DNA from: Oopsacas minuta | Lineage: Eukaryota > Porifera > Hexactinellida > Lyssacinosida > Leucopsacidae | Direction: 5' to 3' | Length of the DNA: 64,000 nt | Assembly: GCA_024704765.1 (NCBI GenBank) | Contig: JAKMXF010000110.1 | Coordinates: 777,186 to 841,185, forward strand | In this document: piece by piece, positions 43,038 through 52,263 of the stretch | Layout: each line of letters opens with the position of its first letter | How positions within the stretch are numbered: position 1 is the stretch's first letter | Position numbers and translations under genes: made by a program | Notes under the pieces: generated by a model | Seen by the model: the letters and a program-made list of their open reading frames with translations, nothing else | What the model was told of the DNA's origin: nothing | Databases searched by the model: none

Positions 43038-44999
43038 ATGGCAGCTGGTAACTCAGATAAGATACGTAGGATTAATGAAATCTTGAAGGAACATGTAAGT
43101 ATTGATTATATTAGATGGACCATGGATTATTTATTTGTATTTAGACCAAAGATTACTTATTCCCAGCAGATGTTAAGGTTCTATCTACTCGTTTATTTAC
43201 TGTCTACGGTGATATTAAACCTAACATCAAACAGTTTGGTATGTTATCTTAATTATTATATTCCTAGATAAGTTTTATTTGTTATATTTACAGCTCATGC
43301 AGGGACTCATATGACAGAGAGGATGGTCTGTTTGGAAGGGACTATTCCTGTTAACTACAAAGGTAAATAAGATATAGCATAGTAAGCATAACACAGATAT
43401 ATTGCTTTTGTATTTAGAACCGGCCATAACTTGGATATATCTAGCTGGTTCAGATTCTTTAATGAATTCTATATCTCTTTCCCATCTAATCTAAATATTA
43501 TTATTATTATTATTATGTAAATTAGGCGCCAGATACAACATTCCAATAACAATTTGGTTACCAAAACAGTTCCCTAAAGTCCCTCCTATTCCTCGTGTTA
43601 CTCCTACAGCTGCTATGAGTATTAAACCGTCTAAATATGTGGATAACGGGGGCACCGTGTTCCTTCCTTATCTACACGAATGGAGTAGAGTTAGTTACAT
43701 ATGATTAGTCTTATGACACCTCTTAACACCTGTTTGTTGTTGTTTAGGGATCTAGTGATCTCTGTGACCTTGTACAGACTATGTCAGTTGTATTCTCAGA
43801 GGAACCTCCTGTATTCTCTAAACCTGCACAGACCCAGCCTCACATGGTGTAAGTTAATTCAACCAATCAAATATTGAGTTATTTATAACTTATCTGTTAC
43901 AGAATGCCAGCTACTCAGCCTGGATACTTTCAGCCTCAACAGTACCAATCAGGTCCCCCTGGGTCCTATCCCTACCCTCCAGCCCCCGGTCCTGCCAGCA
44001 GACCCCCTCACTACCCTCCTAATCAAGGAATGCCGGTACCATATGGAGCTATGCCTCAGCCTGGATACCCTCCAGCTCCTGGTAAGTTAATAAGCTGATA
44101 TACACTATATTCTAATTATAGAGTTAGTGTAACCTCCTCTTAATTATTATAGCTACACATCCTCCATATCCCTCCTCAGCTGTTGTCGGGCCCCCTACCT
44201 ACCCGCCTGCCCCTGCTCCTGCACCTACCCCAGCCTCTGGGGGATACCCTCCGTATGGAGGCAGAGACGATGAGAGGGTGAGAAGAGATTCTTTGATATC
44301 AGCTGTCCACCAGAAGGTCAGACAACAGATGGAAATGTTAAAACAGTCTAGTGAGACAGAGCTGAATGAGCTGAGAGCAACCCATCAGAAGCTACGCTCT
44401 GGTAACGAAGAGCTTAAGGCTGTTATGGGTAGAATACAGCAGCAACAGACTGAGATGGATTCTAACATAAGTCTGTTACAGAAGAAGAATGGAGAGATAG
44501 AACAGGCTGTTGTGTCTCTAAAGGCACAGAGGGAGTGCTTCTCTGTGGATCAGGCTATTGTAACTACAGCACCGCTATACGAACAGTTAGTTATACGTAT
44601 ATACAGAGTATGTTGGTTATAAGAACATCCTTACGAGTAGTAATGCATGTTCTTATAACCGGTATAAATATCCAAGAACATATGAGAACAGTATTCCAGA
44701 GGCTGGTCCTTATATCCTGCATGTACTATATTTTCTATATTAATTTTCAACACCTTTAGGATCCTATCTCTGTACTCCAGACAATGTGCTATTGAAGATT
44801 CTCTGTACTATCTGGGGGAAGGACTCAGGAAGAAGGTTGTTACTCTAGAAGAGTTCTTACTGGTAAGTTATTAGTTTTAATATATTTATACAAATAATAT
44901 ATACAATATTTCTTATAGAATGTGAGAGAGCTGTCTACTGAGCAATACAGAGTTAGAGCTCTACTCCAGAAGGCTTGTCGTAAAGCTGGATTATTCTAA
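43038..44999 (+). CDS. TSG101: TSG101, ESCRT-I subunit
   Basis: Nine exons: 43038-43094, 43145-43238, 43294-43362, 43526-43689, 43748-43848, 43903-44081, 44153-44585, 44760-44862 and 44919-44999; 426 residues (human 390). The N-terminal UEV domain (about 1-145) is a ubiquitin E2-like fold lacking the catalytic cysteine, with signatures GDIKPNIKQF, GARYNIPITIWLPKQFPKVP and KYVDNGGTVFLPYLHEW. A Pro/Tyr/Gln-rich linker (about 165-260) is followed by a coiled coil (about 270-360) and the steadiness box (IEDSLYYLGEGLRKKVVTLE onward). TSG101 recognises ubiquitinated cargo and PTAP-type motifs on endosomes, leading to multivesicular body sorting. Its stop lies only 35 bp from that of convergent STRAP. 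Intron 7 carries a reversed hairpin MITE. Confidence 0.96.
44604..44706 (-). mobile_element. Hairpin MITE, family A, copy 3, in a TSG101 intron
   Basis: In reverse orientation this 103-bp segment matches 8885-8982, with ggttataagaacat and its complement as the internal hairpin arms. It occupies most of the 174-bp intron between exons 7 and 8, so the insertion probably made this intron longer than its neighbours. Confidence 0.75.
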
Positions 45000-45034
45000 C
45001 TATTAGTATTTTATTGAATTCAGTTTGTTGTAAT

Positions 45035-47406
45035 CTATGATTCTATTCCTGACCATAGTCCATACTTCTTGCCAGGAGTATTAGGCCACAGATAAACCTC
45101 ATTTCCTGTACCCACTGCTATCACCTCTCCGTCAGGGGAGTACTCGATCTGACAGGATGCTTCCAGCCCTGCGTAAGTTCCTATTGGGTACATGGAGGGG
45201 GTGATATTGGTACCAATAACATACTATATATTAATATATAATTTTGCTTACTTATAAGAGTGTTAGTATCAAACTCTGTTAAACAGATAGAGTTATCATT
45301 GTGTGACGTCGCTATTATTTCTTTACTGGGGTGTATAGCTGAATAGCTGATTCCTGATATCTTAAATTCCTTTAGCACATCTAGACTGTTGTTAGTATTA
45401 TTTATATGTTTTTAAATTAATTAGTAAATACATGTTTACCTGTATTCACATAGTACTGTAATCCCTGTATTGTGATTGGCTAACAGTAACATTCCATCAT
45501 GACTAATAGACAGCTGATTAAGTTGTGACGTAAGAACTCTGGAATGTAGTATTTTCCCTGTTGACACCTCCATCAAGCTGTATATTCATTTGTCAATTTC
45601 TGTTATAAATTATTGTATTATCATACCTTATACAACTGGTATCATCTCTGGTATAAACCAGCTGTGCATCTTCCTGACACATAACCAGCTGTTTATAATC
45701 TCTATCTGTATTGACAGCTGATACGCAATCTATATGTACACATTATAACACCTGTTATACTGTAATATGATTGGTTACCTTTATCTCTCATATCCCATAA
45801 TCTAATTGTCTTATAAGCTAGTGTTACTAACTGTGTAGATTCCTAGAATACATTCCATAACTTAATATCCATCACTAGGTTATAATTAACTCACAGGTAC
45901 AAGTAGGGAACATCTCACGACCTGTCCATGGTCCAATTTCCTTACTTCTTGTCCGTTAACACAATCCCACACCCTACTACATAACTATGTCATTAACTCA
46001 TTGTTATGGTATGCATGGCGTCACTATTCTAACTTACGCTGTGTAATCAGCTGATGATGTTATTAGCCTGGTAGCAGTAGGGTCTATATCACACCTCCAA
46101 ATAGCTCCTTTATGTCCTGAGAATCTCCCTACCCAATCTCCTGTCTCTCCCCTTCTTAACATAGCATTACAATCTATAAATATTAAGCAAATATTTATTA
46201 ATAGCTCATAGCATAAGCAGCACAGCTGATCAGTAGCAAATATTAATTATACATAGAGTACTTTTGTATCTCTATAAGGAGAGCTGTTTTCTCCGCGATC
46301 AGCTGTTTTCTAACTCGTATCATCTCCTCTATCTCATCAGCCATCTCCCTCATATCATCCTTCCCCTTGTAATAGCTCCTCTTATTATTCTTAGCGTGTA
46401 CAGCTAATCTCCTCTTATTCTCTAGGTCTGCTACTTTATTTTTATTTATAACACTTGTGTTATATAGCTCTGCCACCTCTGTATTGAAATTAGTTAGCGT
46501 CAGGCTGAGGGGGAAATCCTCCAGGACAGAGAGTTTCTGCTGCTGAGCAGGAGTTGCTTGCATGTTAGATTTTGTTTCGAATTTGTTTCATTTATTCTTT
46601 TTTCGGAACTATAAATAGCCGCAAAATAGCAAATTTTTCTTCTTTAACCCAGATTTAAATATCTTTTTTTAAGTTTAATGCTTAATTTCTTGTTTGTATT
46701 TCCCTGTTAACAAACATAGAAATATACGAATATATTAAATCTTTGATTTGTTTTATCAACTCCTTTCTCCCTTGCTCAACATTTCTAAGTTCTTATCAGA
46801 ATTATTAATCTAATCAGTCTCTAATATGAATTATTGAGCAATAATTAATTGCAACAAACACTTTATAGTTCCATGAACAACCGACACAATTAGAATTATG
46901 TTTAAGAGTATTTCGTAAGATCTGAATTGATTTATTAGAATATAGAATTTCCCACAATAATCTCTGGCTGGCAGAATCAAGAACAGTGGATTAGCTTAAT
47001 CAATTGTAGCATTCTGGAGCCGAACAAGTGCTTAAAATATGGAAATACAAATAATATTGTATTTGTTATATTTTAATTGCAAATCCATTATTCACACCTT
47101 ATTTGACTCTAATTTTTTGGCTGTGACATATATGATAAAATCCGCTTGATTCTGTTATCTTTTGCGTTTAAGATAAATCATTATGTTCTCCAAAAGTTAC
47201 AGAAATATTTACAACACCTGTGTTTATAGAATATTTGTGTAGGATACTGTCTCATTCATAGAATGCAACATGAGTTAATTAGATTAATGCAACTAACCTC
47301 TACTAGTGGTGGCAAAGAAGGATCCATCTGCCGTTACGTTAGAGTAGGAGATGTCTGTAACTGTAGATTCATGACCTCGACATATTAATGGTATTGCTCT
47401 ATGCAT
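45035..47406 (-). CDS. STRAP: STRAP/Unrip-like WD-repeat protein
   Basis: Eight exons: 47406-47298, 46173-46038, 45976-45895, 45842-45779, 45729-45627, 45577-45440, 45385-45252 and 45180-45035; 303 residues. Seven WD-type blades are recognisable. MHRAIPLICRGHESTVTDI matches the STRAP start, LRRGETGDWVGRFSGHKGAI matches its second blade, and the end GKKYGLWSGIES matches its last blade. STRAP binds TGF-beta receptors and SMAD7 and is part of the SMN complex in snRNP assembly. The product lacks the acidic tail of vertebrate STRAP (350 residues). Intron 1 (1.1 kb) contains a small same-strand gene. The ATG is 73 bp from that of the divergent VIT/VWA gene. Confidence 0.92.
46243..46563 (-). CDS. 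Nested small coiled-coil protein inside STRAP intron 1
   Basis: A 106-residue frame on the same strand as its host, wholly within intron 1 of STRAP. It is highly charged, with a basic middle (KNNKRSYYKGKDD) and a C-terminal helix with heptad pattern (DEIEEMIRVRKQLIAEKTAL). No signal or membrane segment. It resembles small coiled-coil subunits of complexes in general character only; no family is recognised. It could be an alternative exon of STRAP, but it has its own ATG and stop and no obvious splice sites. Confidence 0.5.
   Translation of the reverse strand: MQATPAQQQKLSVLEDFPLSLTLTNFNTEVAELYNTSVINKNKVADLENKRRLAVHAKNNKRSYYKGKDDMREMADEIEEMIRVRKQLIAEKTALLIEIQKYSMYN
46564..47297 (-). other. 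5' part of STRAP intron 1
   Basis: AT-rich DNA between STRAP exon 1 and the nested gene; presumably contains the nested gene's promoter. No repeat family member is recognised. Confidence 0.5.
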
Positions 47407-47479
47407 TATCCTAGCAACGCATAAGGTAGAATGGTTTGTATAAGTATAAATACTAAATTTTTACTAACAACATACATCT
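47407..47479. promoter_or_regulatory. Bidirectional promoter between STRAP and the VIT/VWA gene
   Basis: Only 73 bp separate the two start codons. A TATA box for the plus-strand gene (TATAAATA, 47445-47452) ends 27 bp before its ATG. On the STRAP side lies cctagcaac, a half-site like those bound by RFX factors; that reading is inference. Confidence 0.6.
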
Positions 47480-50202
47480 ATGAATATATTCGCTGTATTA
47501 TACTTTATTAGCTCTGCGCTAATATTCGCTAGAGCTCTGACCTTTACTGGTCCTACTCGAACACCAGTGAGCTACCATTACCGCCGTCCCTATCCAACCT
47601 ACTTTCCGTATCCCTCTGGCTCCTCTACCTACCCCTCTGGACCCCCTGCTCCACGTACTCGTCCCCCTATACCTTGTATAGACCCCCCTTATGTCATAGA
47701 TGTATATAACGTGACCAGCAGTGTACAGAAGAGGTTTGCCTGTACTCGTGTATATTCTGAAATAGTTAATACAGCTGATTCTCAGCAGGAGGTATGCTTC
47801 TCTATACAGCTACCTAAGGAGGCATTTGTGTCCGGTCTCTGTCTGGAGGTAGGGGGCAAGAAGTACTCGGGGGCAGTCAGGGAGAAGGAGCAGGCTAGAC
47901 AGATACACGAGGAGAATGTAAGGACGGGAGTAACTAGTGGATTAGTAGAATCTAGGTATGTATTATAGTAACATATGTTACCATGGTTACGGATAATTAT
48001 TTATATTGTATTTAGAGGCATGGATGAGTTCAGAGTTTGTCTGTCAGCTGGGCCTAATCAACGCGCCATGTTCTCTGTAGAATATCAACAGTTGTTAATA
48101 ATGAGATTAGGAATAATTAAACATTCCATTAGCATACAACCTACACAGCCCGTTGCTATGCTGTCTGCTCAGGTATGTGACAAATATCTTACAACCTAAT
48201 TAATTTTATTATTCGACTATTTGTAGATTAATCTCTTTGATAATTTTCAAGATGGTAGCTTAAAGAGTAGTGATGGAGAGCTTAGTATTACTCCAGAGAT
48301 TGCTGTGTGTACATTTAAGCCTTCTCTAGAGGAACAGAGAACAGCTGACTGCATTAAGGGGGTCTCTGTAGACCTGGAGACCTCTTTTATACCTGTACCC
48401 GTAGGGGAGGATGGGATAGGATACGGTAGTCTGTCAGGACACTATTTCACACAATTCTTCTCTCCTACTTCCGGTCTAGATTGTATCTGTCAGAATTTTA
48501 TATTCGTAATAGATAAGTCAGGATCTATGAGAGATAGGAAGATGAGACAAGCTATCCAATCAGCTGTATATCTCCTCAATTCTCTTAAGGACACAGATAA
48601 CTTTAATGTTATTGCTTTTGACTTTGATGTTAATTCATTTAGTGATGGATTCGTGTCTGTAGGTAAGCTGTCTGATCCACTAGTAAGACATATTCCGTGA
48701 TTAATCACATTCCACACAAATGCCAAACTAACATAATAATCTCGTATATTATAATATTTTTTATGATGTCATATTATTATAGGTGAGTACAGGAGTGAAG
48801 GAATAGATTTTGTGAGATCTCTGGATGCTAGTGGAGGTACTAACATAAACACAGCTGTATTAACAGCTGTTGATCAGCTGTGTGGTATAGCATCACAGTG
48901 TGTATCTCAAATAACTCTTCTATCAGATGGTCAGGCTACATCTGGTGTTACTAATCCTCTACAGATCGCTAATAATATCAGAAATGCTTGTACAGGTAGT
49001 TTCTAATTTTTAGTACAGTCAATTCGCGTTATATCTAAGCTCAAGGGACCGTGATGATTACTGCGATATTACCGAATAATTCTCTGTTACTTATATATTT
49101 GTACAATCTAATACAGTAGAACTCGGATAAGACGTACCCCCTCGGGAAACAGAAATTAGTACGTCTTAACCGAGTGTACGTCTTATCCGAATATGTTTGC
49201 ATTACAAATAATGATGACTGATATTTTGGGATATAAGAAATAGTACGTCTTAACCGAGTGTACGTCTTAAGCCGAGTACGTCTTATCCGAGTTCTACTGT
49301 ACTTCAATATATTTGTATTCGATATAATAGGTGTTGACTGCATACATGTCTACCCTCTTAACCCAGTAAATGAGTGTCAGATCATGTTTATAGCAACGGA
49401 TACGTACAGATGGTTTTTATGGTACAATGTATATATACTTTAGGAACTCCTATTTCTCTAAACTCTCTGGCCTTCGGGGTCGGAGCGGACCAATCTCTGC
49501 TCAAGACGCTATCCTATAGTAACGGAGGGAGGTATCAGTTCATATACGAAGGTACAGACGCTAACACACAGCTGGTGGACTTTCTGGAGACTGTTCTCTG
49601 TCCTCTCCTTAGTCACATACAGTTTCTATTCCCTGACAATTCTGTATATAACGTATCTGTTACATCATTCCCTACCTACTACAGGGGAGACGAGCTATTA
49701 GTTACAGGGGAGACTAACCTGGAGAGCATTTCATTCGAGGTGTTAGCTGTATCAGCTGGAGGTGTTGAGTACTCTTACAGGGGGCAGATTGACACCTCTG
49801 TGTCCCCTATAGAGGACCAGATATGTCTAGAAGGACAGTTACATGCTTATCAGCTGATTAAGCAGAGCTTAGAGCAGATATCAGCTGATGAGGATGTTGA
49901 GGTTAAGAAGTTGTTGACTGACAGGATACTGGAGTATGCGTTAAAGTTTAGATTCGTAACAGATGTAACTTCTCTTATTGTGTCTCCTCTGACTTCTACA
50001 GGATGTGATTGTCCTAGTTCTTGTTCCTGTTCCCCTGCACCCTGTCAGGGGGATGATTCCCTTGAAGAGACAGATGGGATTAAGATTAACCCCAAGACAG
50101 AGCAAGAGGGGAACACTGAATCCGATAATGGTGGTCCCAGAGGCCCTTCTGGTTCCGTTGCTCTTCCATTATTTAGATTTCTATCTACAAAGAGTAATCT
50201 AC

Positions 50203-50265
<63 letters not shown>

Positions 50266-50852
50266 CTACTCCTACTCCTGACACTACTACTACCCCTGAC
50301 ACTACTACTCCTGACACTACTACTACTCCTGACACTACTACTACCCCTGACACTACTACTACCCCTGACACTACTACTCCTGACACTACTACTACTCCTG
50401 ACACTACTACTACTCCTGACACTACTACTTCTCCTGACACTACTACTGTCACTCCTACAACTATTCCGCCTACCATCCAGTCAGGTAATATATTTATGAG
50501 TTATATAGAGTTATCTCTTTATAATACTATTCCTGTAGGTTGTGCTATCTGGAAGAATCTAACATTCTGTACTACTGGTACACGGAGCTACCTGCAGATC
50601 CGGTGTGGAGATTGTTCCGTTACAGACAGCTACGGTAATATTAGGAAGATGTCCTGTAGGGTTAAATCTAAGGGTCGCTGCTTTCTGTCCTCTCTTTACG
50701 GATCCCCTGTCTGTGGCCTGAGGAAGGAGGTACTGGACAGGACAATCAGGAGAAGGATTACTGATACTAAGAAGTGTGAAAAGATTAACCCTCTGTCTCC
50801 TATCGGAATAGAGTGTAAATACAAGAACAATGTTTGTGTTATGAAGCGTTAG
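47480..50852 (+). CDS. ITIH-like secreted protein with VIT and VWA domains and a Thr-rich tail
   Basis: Six exons: 47480-47955, 48016-48172, 48227-48662, 48783-48995, 49444-50484 and 50539-50852; 878 residues. Signal peptide about 1-19. The VIT domain (about 70-215) has VTSSVQKRFACTRVYSEIVN and GAVREKEQARQIHEEN, as in inter-alpha-trypsin inhibitor heavy chains. The VWA domain (about 290-490) carries a full MIDAS: DKSGSM, GGTNIN and LSDGQA. A long ITIH-like region follows. Then come a poly-Thr run, TTTPD repeats and a basic Cys-rich C-terminal module. The ITIH cleavage motif DPHFII is not seen. A matrix or hyaluronan-binding role is inferred from the family. Intron 4 holds two nested MITEs. 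The next gene starts 50 bp after the stop. Confidence 0.88.
49016..49340 (+). mobile_element. Pogo-like MITE, outer element
   Basis: The left end is cagtcaattcgcgttatatc and the right end gatataataggtgttgactg; they are imperfect inverted repeats with pogo/Tigger-type cag...ctg termini. TA precedes the left end, while CA follows the right end, so the TA duplication is degenerate. It lies in an intron and is interrupted by the element at 49114-49299. Relics of the same family occur at 13600, 16281 and 23588. Confidence 0.7.
49114..49299 (+). mobile_element. Pogo-like MITE, inner element nested in the outer one
   Basis: A 186-bp element with perfect 23-bp terminal inverted repeats beginning cagtagaactcggataaga, flanked by TA on both sides (49112-49113 and 49300-49301). 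Several sub-terminal copies of a tacgtcttaaccgagt block lie inside. Length, cag ends and TA duplication fit a non-autonomous Tc1/mariner-pogo superfamily element. The perfect arms suggest fairly recent insertion. Confidence 0.85.
50203..50445 (+). repeat. Coding ACT microsatellite and TTTPD minisatellite
   Basis: About 20 in-frame ACT units (poly-Thr, to about 50264) pass into 15-18-bp units of actactactcctgac type coding TTTPD/TTTTPD, about ten of them. The tract keeps the reading frame throughout. Leu-rich and Val-rich open frames in other phases here are shadows. Confidence 0.9.
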
Positions 50853-50885
50853 AACTGATTAATTGTTTGTATTTACTCTTGTAAT

Positions 50886-50891
50886 AATAAA
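50886..50891 (+). terminator. Poly(A) signal of the VIT/VWA gene
   Basis: AATAAA lies 34 bp after the stop codon at 50852 and 12 bp before the next ATG at 50903. The cleavage site would fall at or inside the QNG1 coding start. Confidence 0.55.
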
Positions 50892-50902
50892 GTATATTAG
50901 AT

Positions 50903-51940
50903 ATGAGTTTACCTTCCCAGCGAGTAAGAGATTCTGCTATTTTCATTTGTTCACGGGCAGAGCACGTATCTATTCAGACGGAGGGGGTGCAGAAAGCTGC
51001 GGATTATCTCACCTCAGAGGTTCTGTCCCTCTCTTGTAATGAGACCCAGCTAGGTGACGCGGATATAGACCCCAAGGGGTCTGACCAGGACAGGACAGAT
51101 TGGATATTCTTTATTTCTGCTTTAAACTTCTGCTTCTGGCGGTCTGACACAATCTATCTAGTAGTGTTTAGGGACAGGGAGTACTCCGGGTACAGAGGGT
51201 TCTGTGCCGCCGTAGCCAGGGCGGTACAGGCCGGTATACCGCTCTATCGTCCAGAGTTCTACTCCCAGATATCCGAGGCTCGTCTGGGAGAGCTCTTGAA
51301 GCCTGAAGTAGGAGAGATCCCTCTATGTATGAAGAGGACACAAATTTTAAGAGAAGTAGGGTCTGTTTTGTGTGAAATGGGAGGATCATTTCTCCCATTG
51401 GTCCTCTCTTGTCAGGGGTCTACTCAGCGCCTCGTGTCCTCTGTCCTGGACAAGTTCCCCTCATTCAGAGATGAATCCCCATCTACCCACGAGCCTGGTA
51501 GACAGGTCTACTTCTATAAACGAGCTCAAATCCTATCAGCTGATCTATGGTATCATTTCAAAGGATCAGGCCCTGGAGCATTCCATGACATAAATGAACT
51601 AACAATGTTTCCTGACTATAGGGTACCTCAGGTGCTGTATTCTCTGGGGGCGATCTCATACTCCCCAGAGCTCATGGGTATCATCAAAAGGGGACAACAG
51701 CTGGAGGCAGGGGGAAAGATTGAGCAAGAGCTAAGGGGAACATCTGTCCGATGCGTAGAGGTCCTTAAGGAACTGATTATAGCTCGGTTAGGAGAGGTAG
51801 GGCTTGATAAAGCTAGAGAGAATGGATGGGAAATTAATTCAGTTAGTTTAGATTATTTTCTTTGGAGATACAGTAAGAGGGAAAGAATTAAAGTAGAGAC
51901 TAGTGTCCCTCATCACAGAATTATTACTACATTCTACTAG
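50903..51940 (+). CDS. QNG1: Queuosine 5'-phosphate N-glycosylase/hydrolase
   Basis: A 345-residue intronless frame, close to human QNG1 (C9orf64, 341 residues; DUF2419). The family signature DWIFFISALNFCFW (about 72-85) and the following region YSGYRGFCAAVARAVQAGIP are present, as are FPDYRVPQVLYSLGAI and an N-terminal RDSAIFICSRAEHV. The enzyme frees queuine from queuosine phosphate so that eukaryotes, which cannot make queuine, can reuse it for tRNA wobble modification. The start at 50903 is only 50 bp after the VIT/VWA stop. Confidence 0.92.
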   Translation: MSLPSQRVRDSAIFICSRAEHVSIQTEGVQKAADYLTSEVLSLSCNETQLGDADIDPKGSDQDRTDWIFFISALNFCFWRSDTIYLVVFRDREYSGYRGFCAAVARAVQAGIPLYRPEFYSQISEARLGELLKPEVGEIPLCMKRTQILREVGSVLCEMGGSFLPLVLSCQGSTQRLVSSVLDKFPSFRDESPSTHEPGRQVYFYKRAQILSADLWYHFKGSGPGAFHDINELTMFPDYRVPQVLYSLGAISYSPELMGIIKRGQQLEAGGKIEQELRGTSVRCVEVLKELIIARLGEVGLDKARENGWEINSVSLDYFLWRYSKRERIKVETSVPHHRIITTFY

Positions 51941-52263
51941 ATTCAGATATTAATATATTTGATGCTAAGGATATGTATTGCTACTCCCAAGGGTGTTATC
52001 ATGACCAGCATACACTGTAATACTAGCTACGGATACATTTCTAATATATATTGCTCCCTAATGTTGTATGAATAATTTCTGTAATTTATTAATTGGTTTC
52101 AGTATTATCATTTGAATTCTAAGAGTTATACAGTCTCAGCTGTGCTGTTAAACCAACCAATAGAAATATAGATTACCATAGTTACGTCATTACACATTTG
52201 TTATTCATAAATTGGTTAGAATAGAGTATAGCTTATTCTAATTTGTAATTTATTTGAGATTAG
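51941..52263 (+). other. Intergenic DNA between QNG1 and the WASP-like gene
   Basis: Contains a partial hairpin MITE at 51972-52017. Otherwise nothing recognisable. Confidence 0.55.
51972..52017 (+). mobile_element. Hairpin MITE, family A, partial copy 4
   Basis: About 46 bp matching the right half of 8885-8982 (attgctactcccaagggtgt and catacactg). The left half and the hairpin partner are missing, so this is a relic. Confidence 0.5.

Noticed and set aside
50005-50499. Leu-rich plus-strand and Val-rich minus-strand frames over the VIT/VWA tail
   Set aside because: They arise from the ACT and TTTPD coding repeats in other phases and have no independent support.
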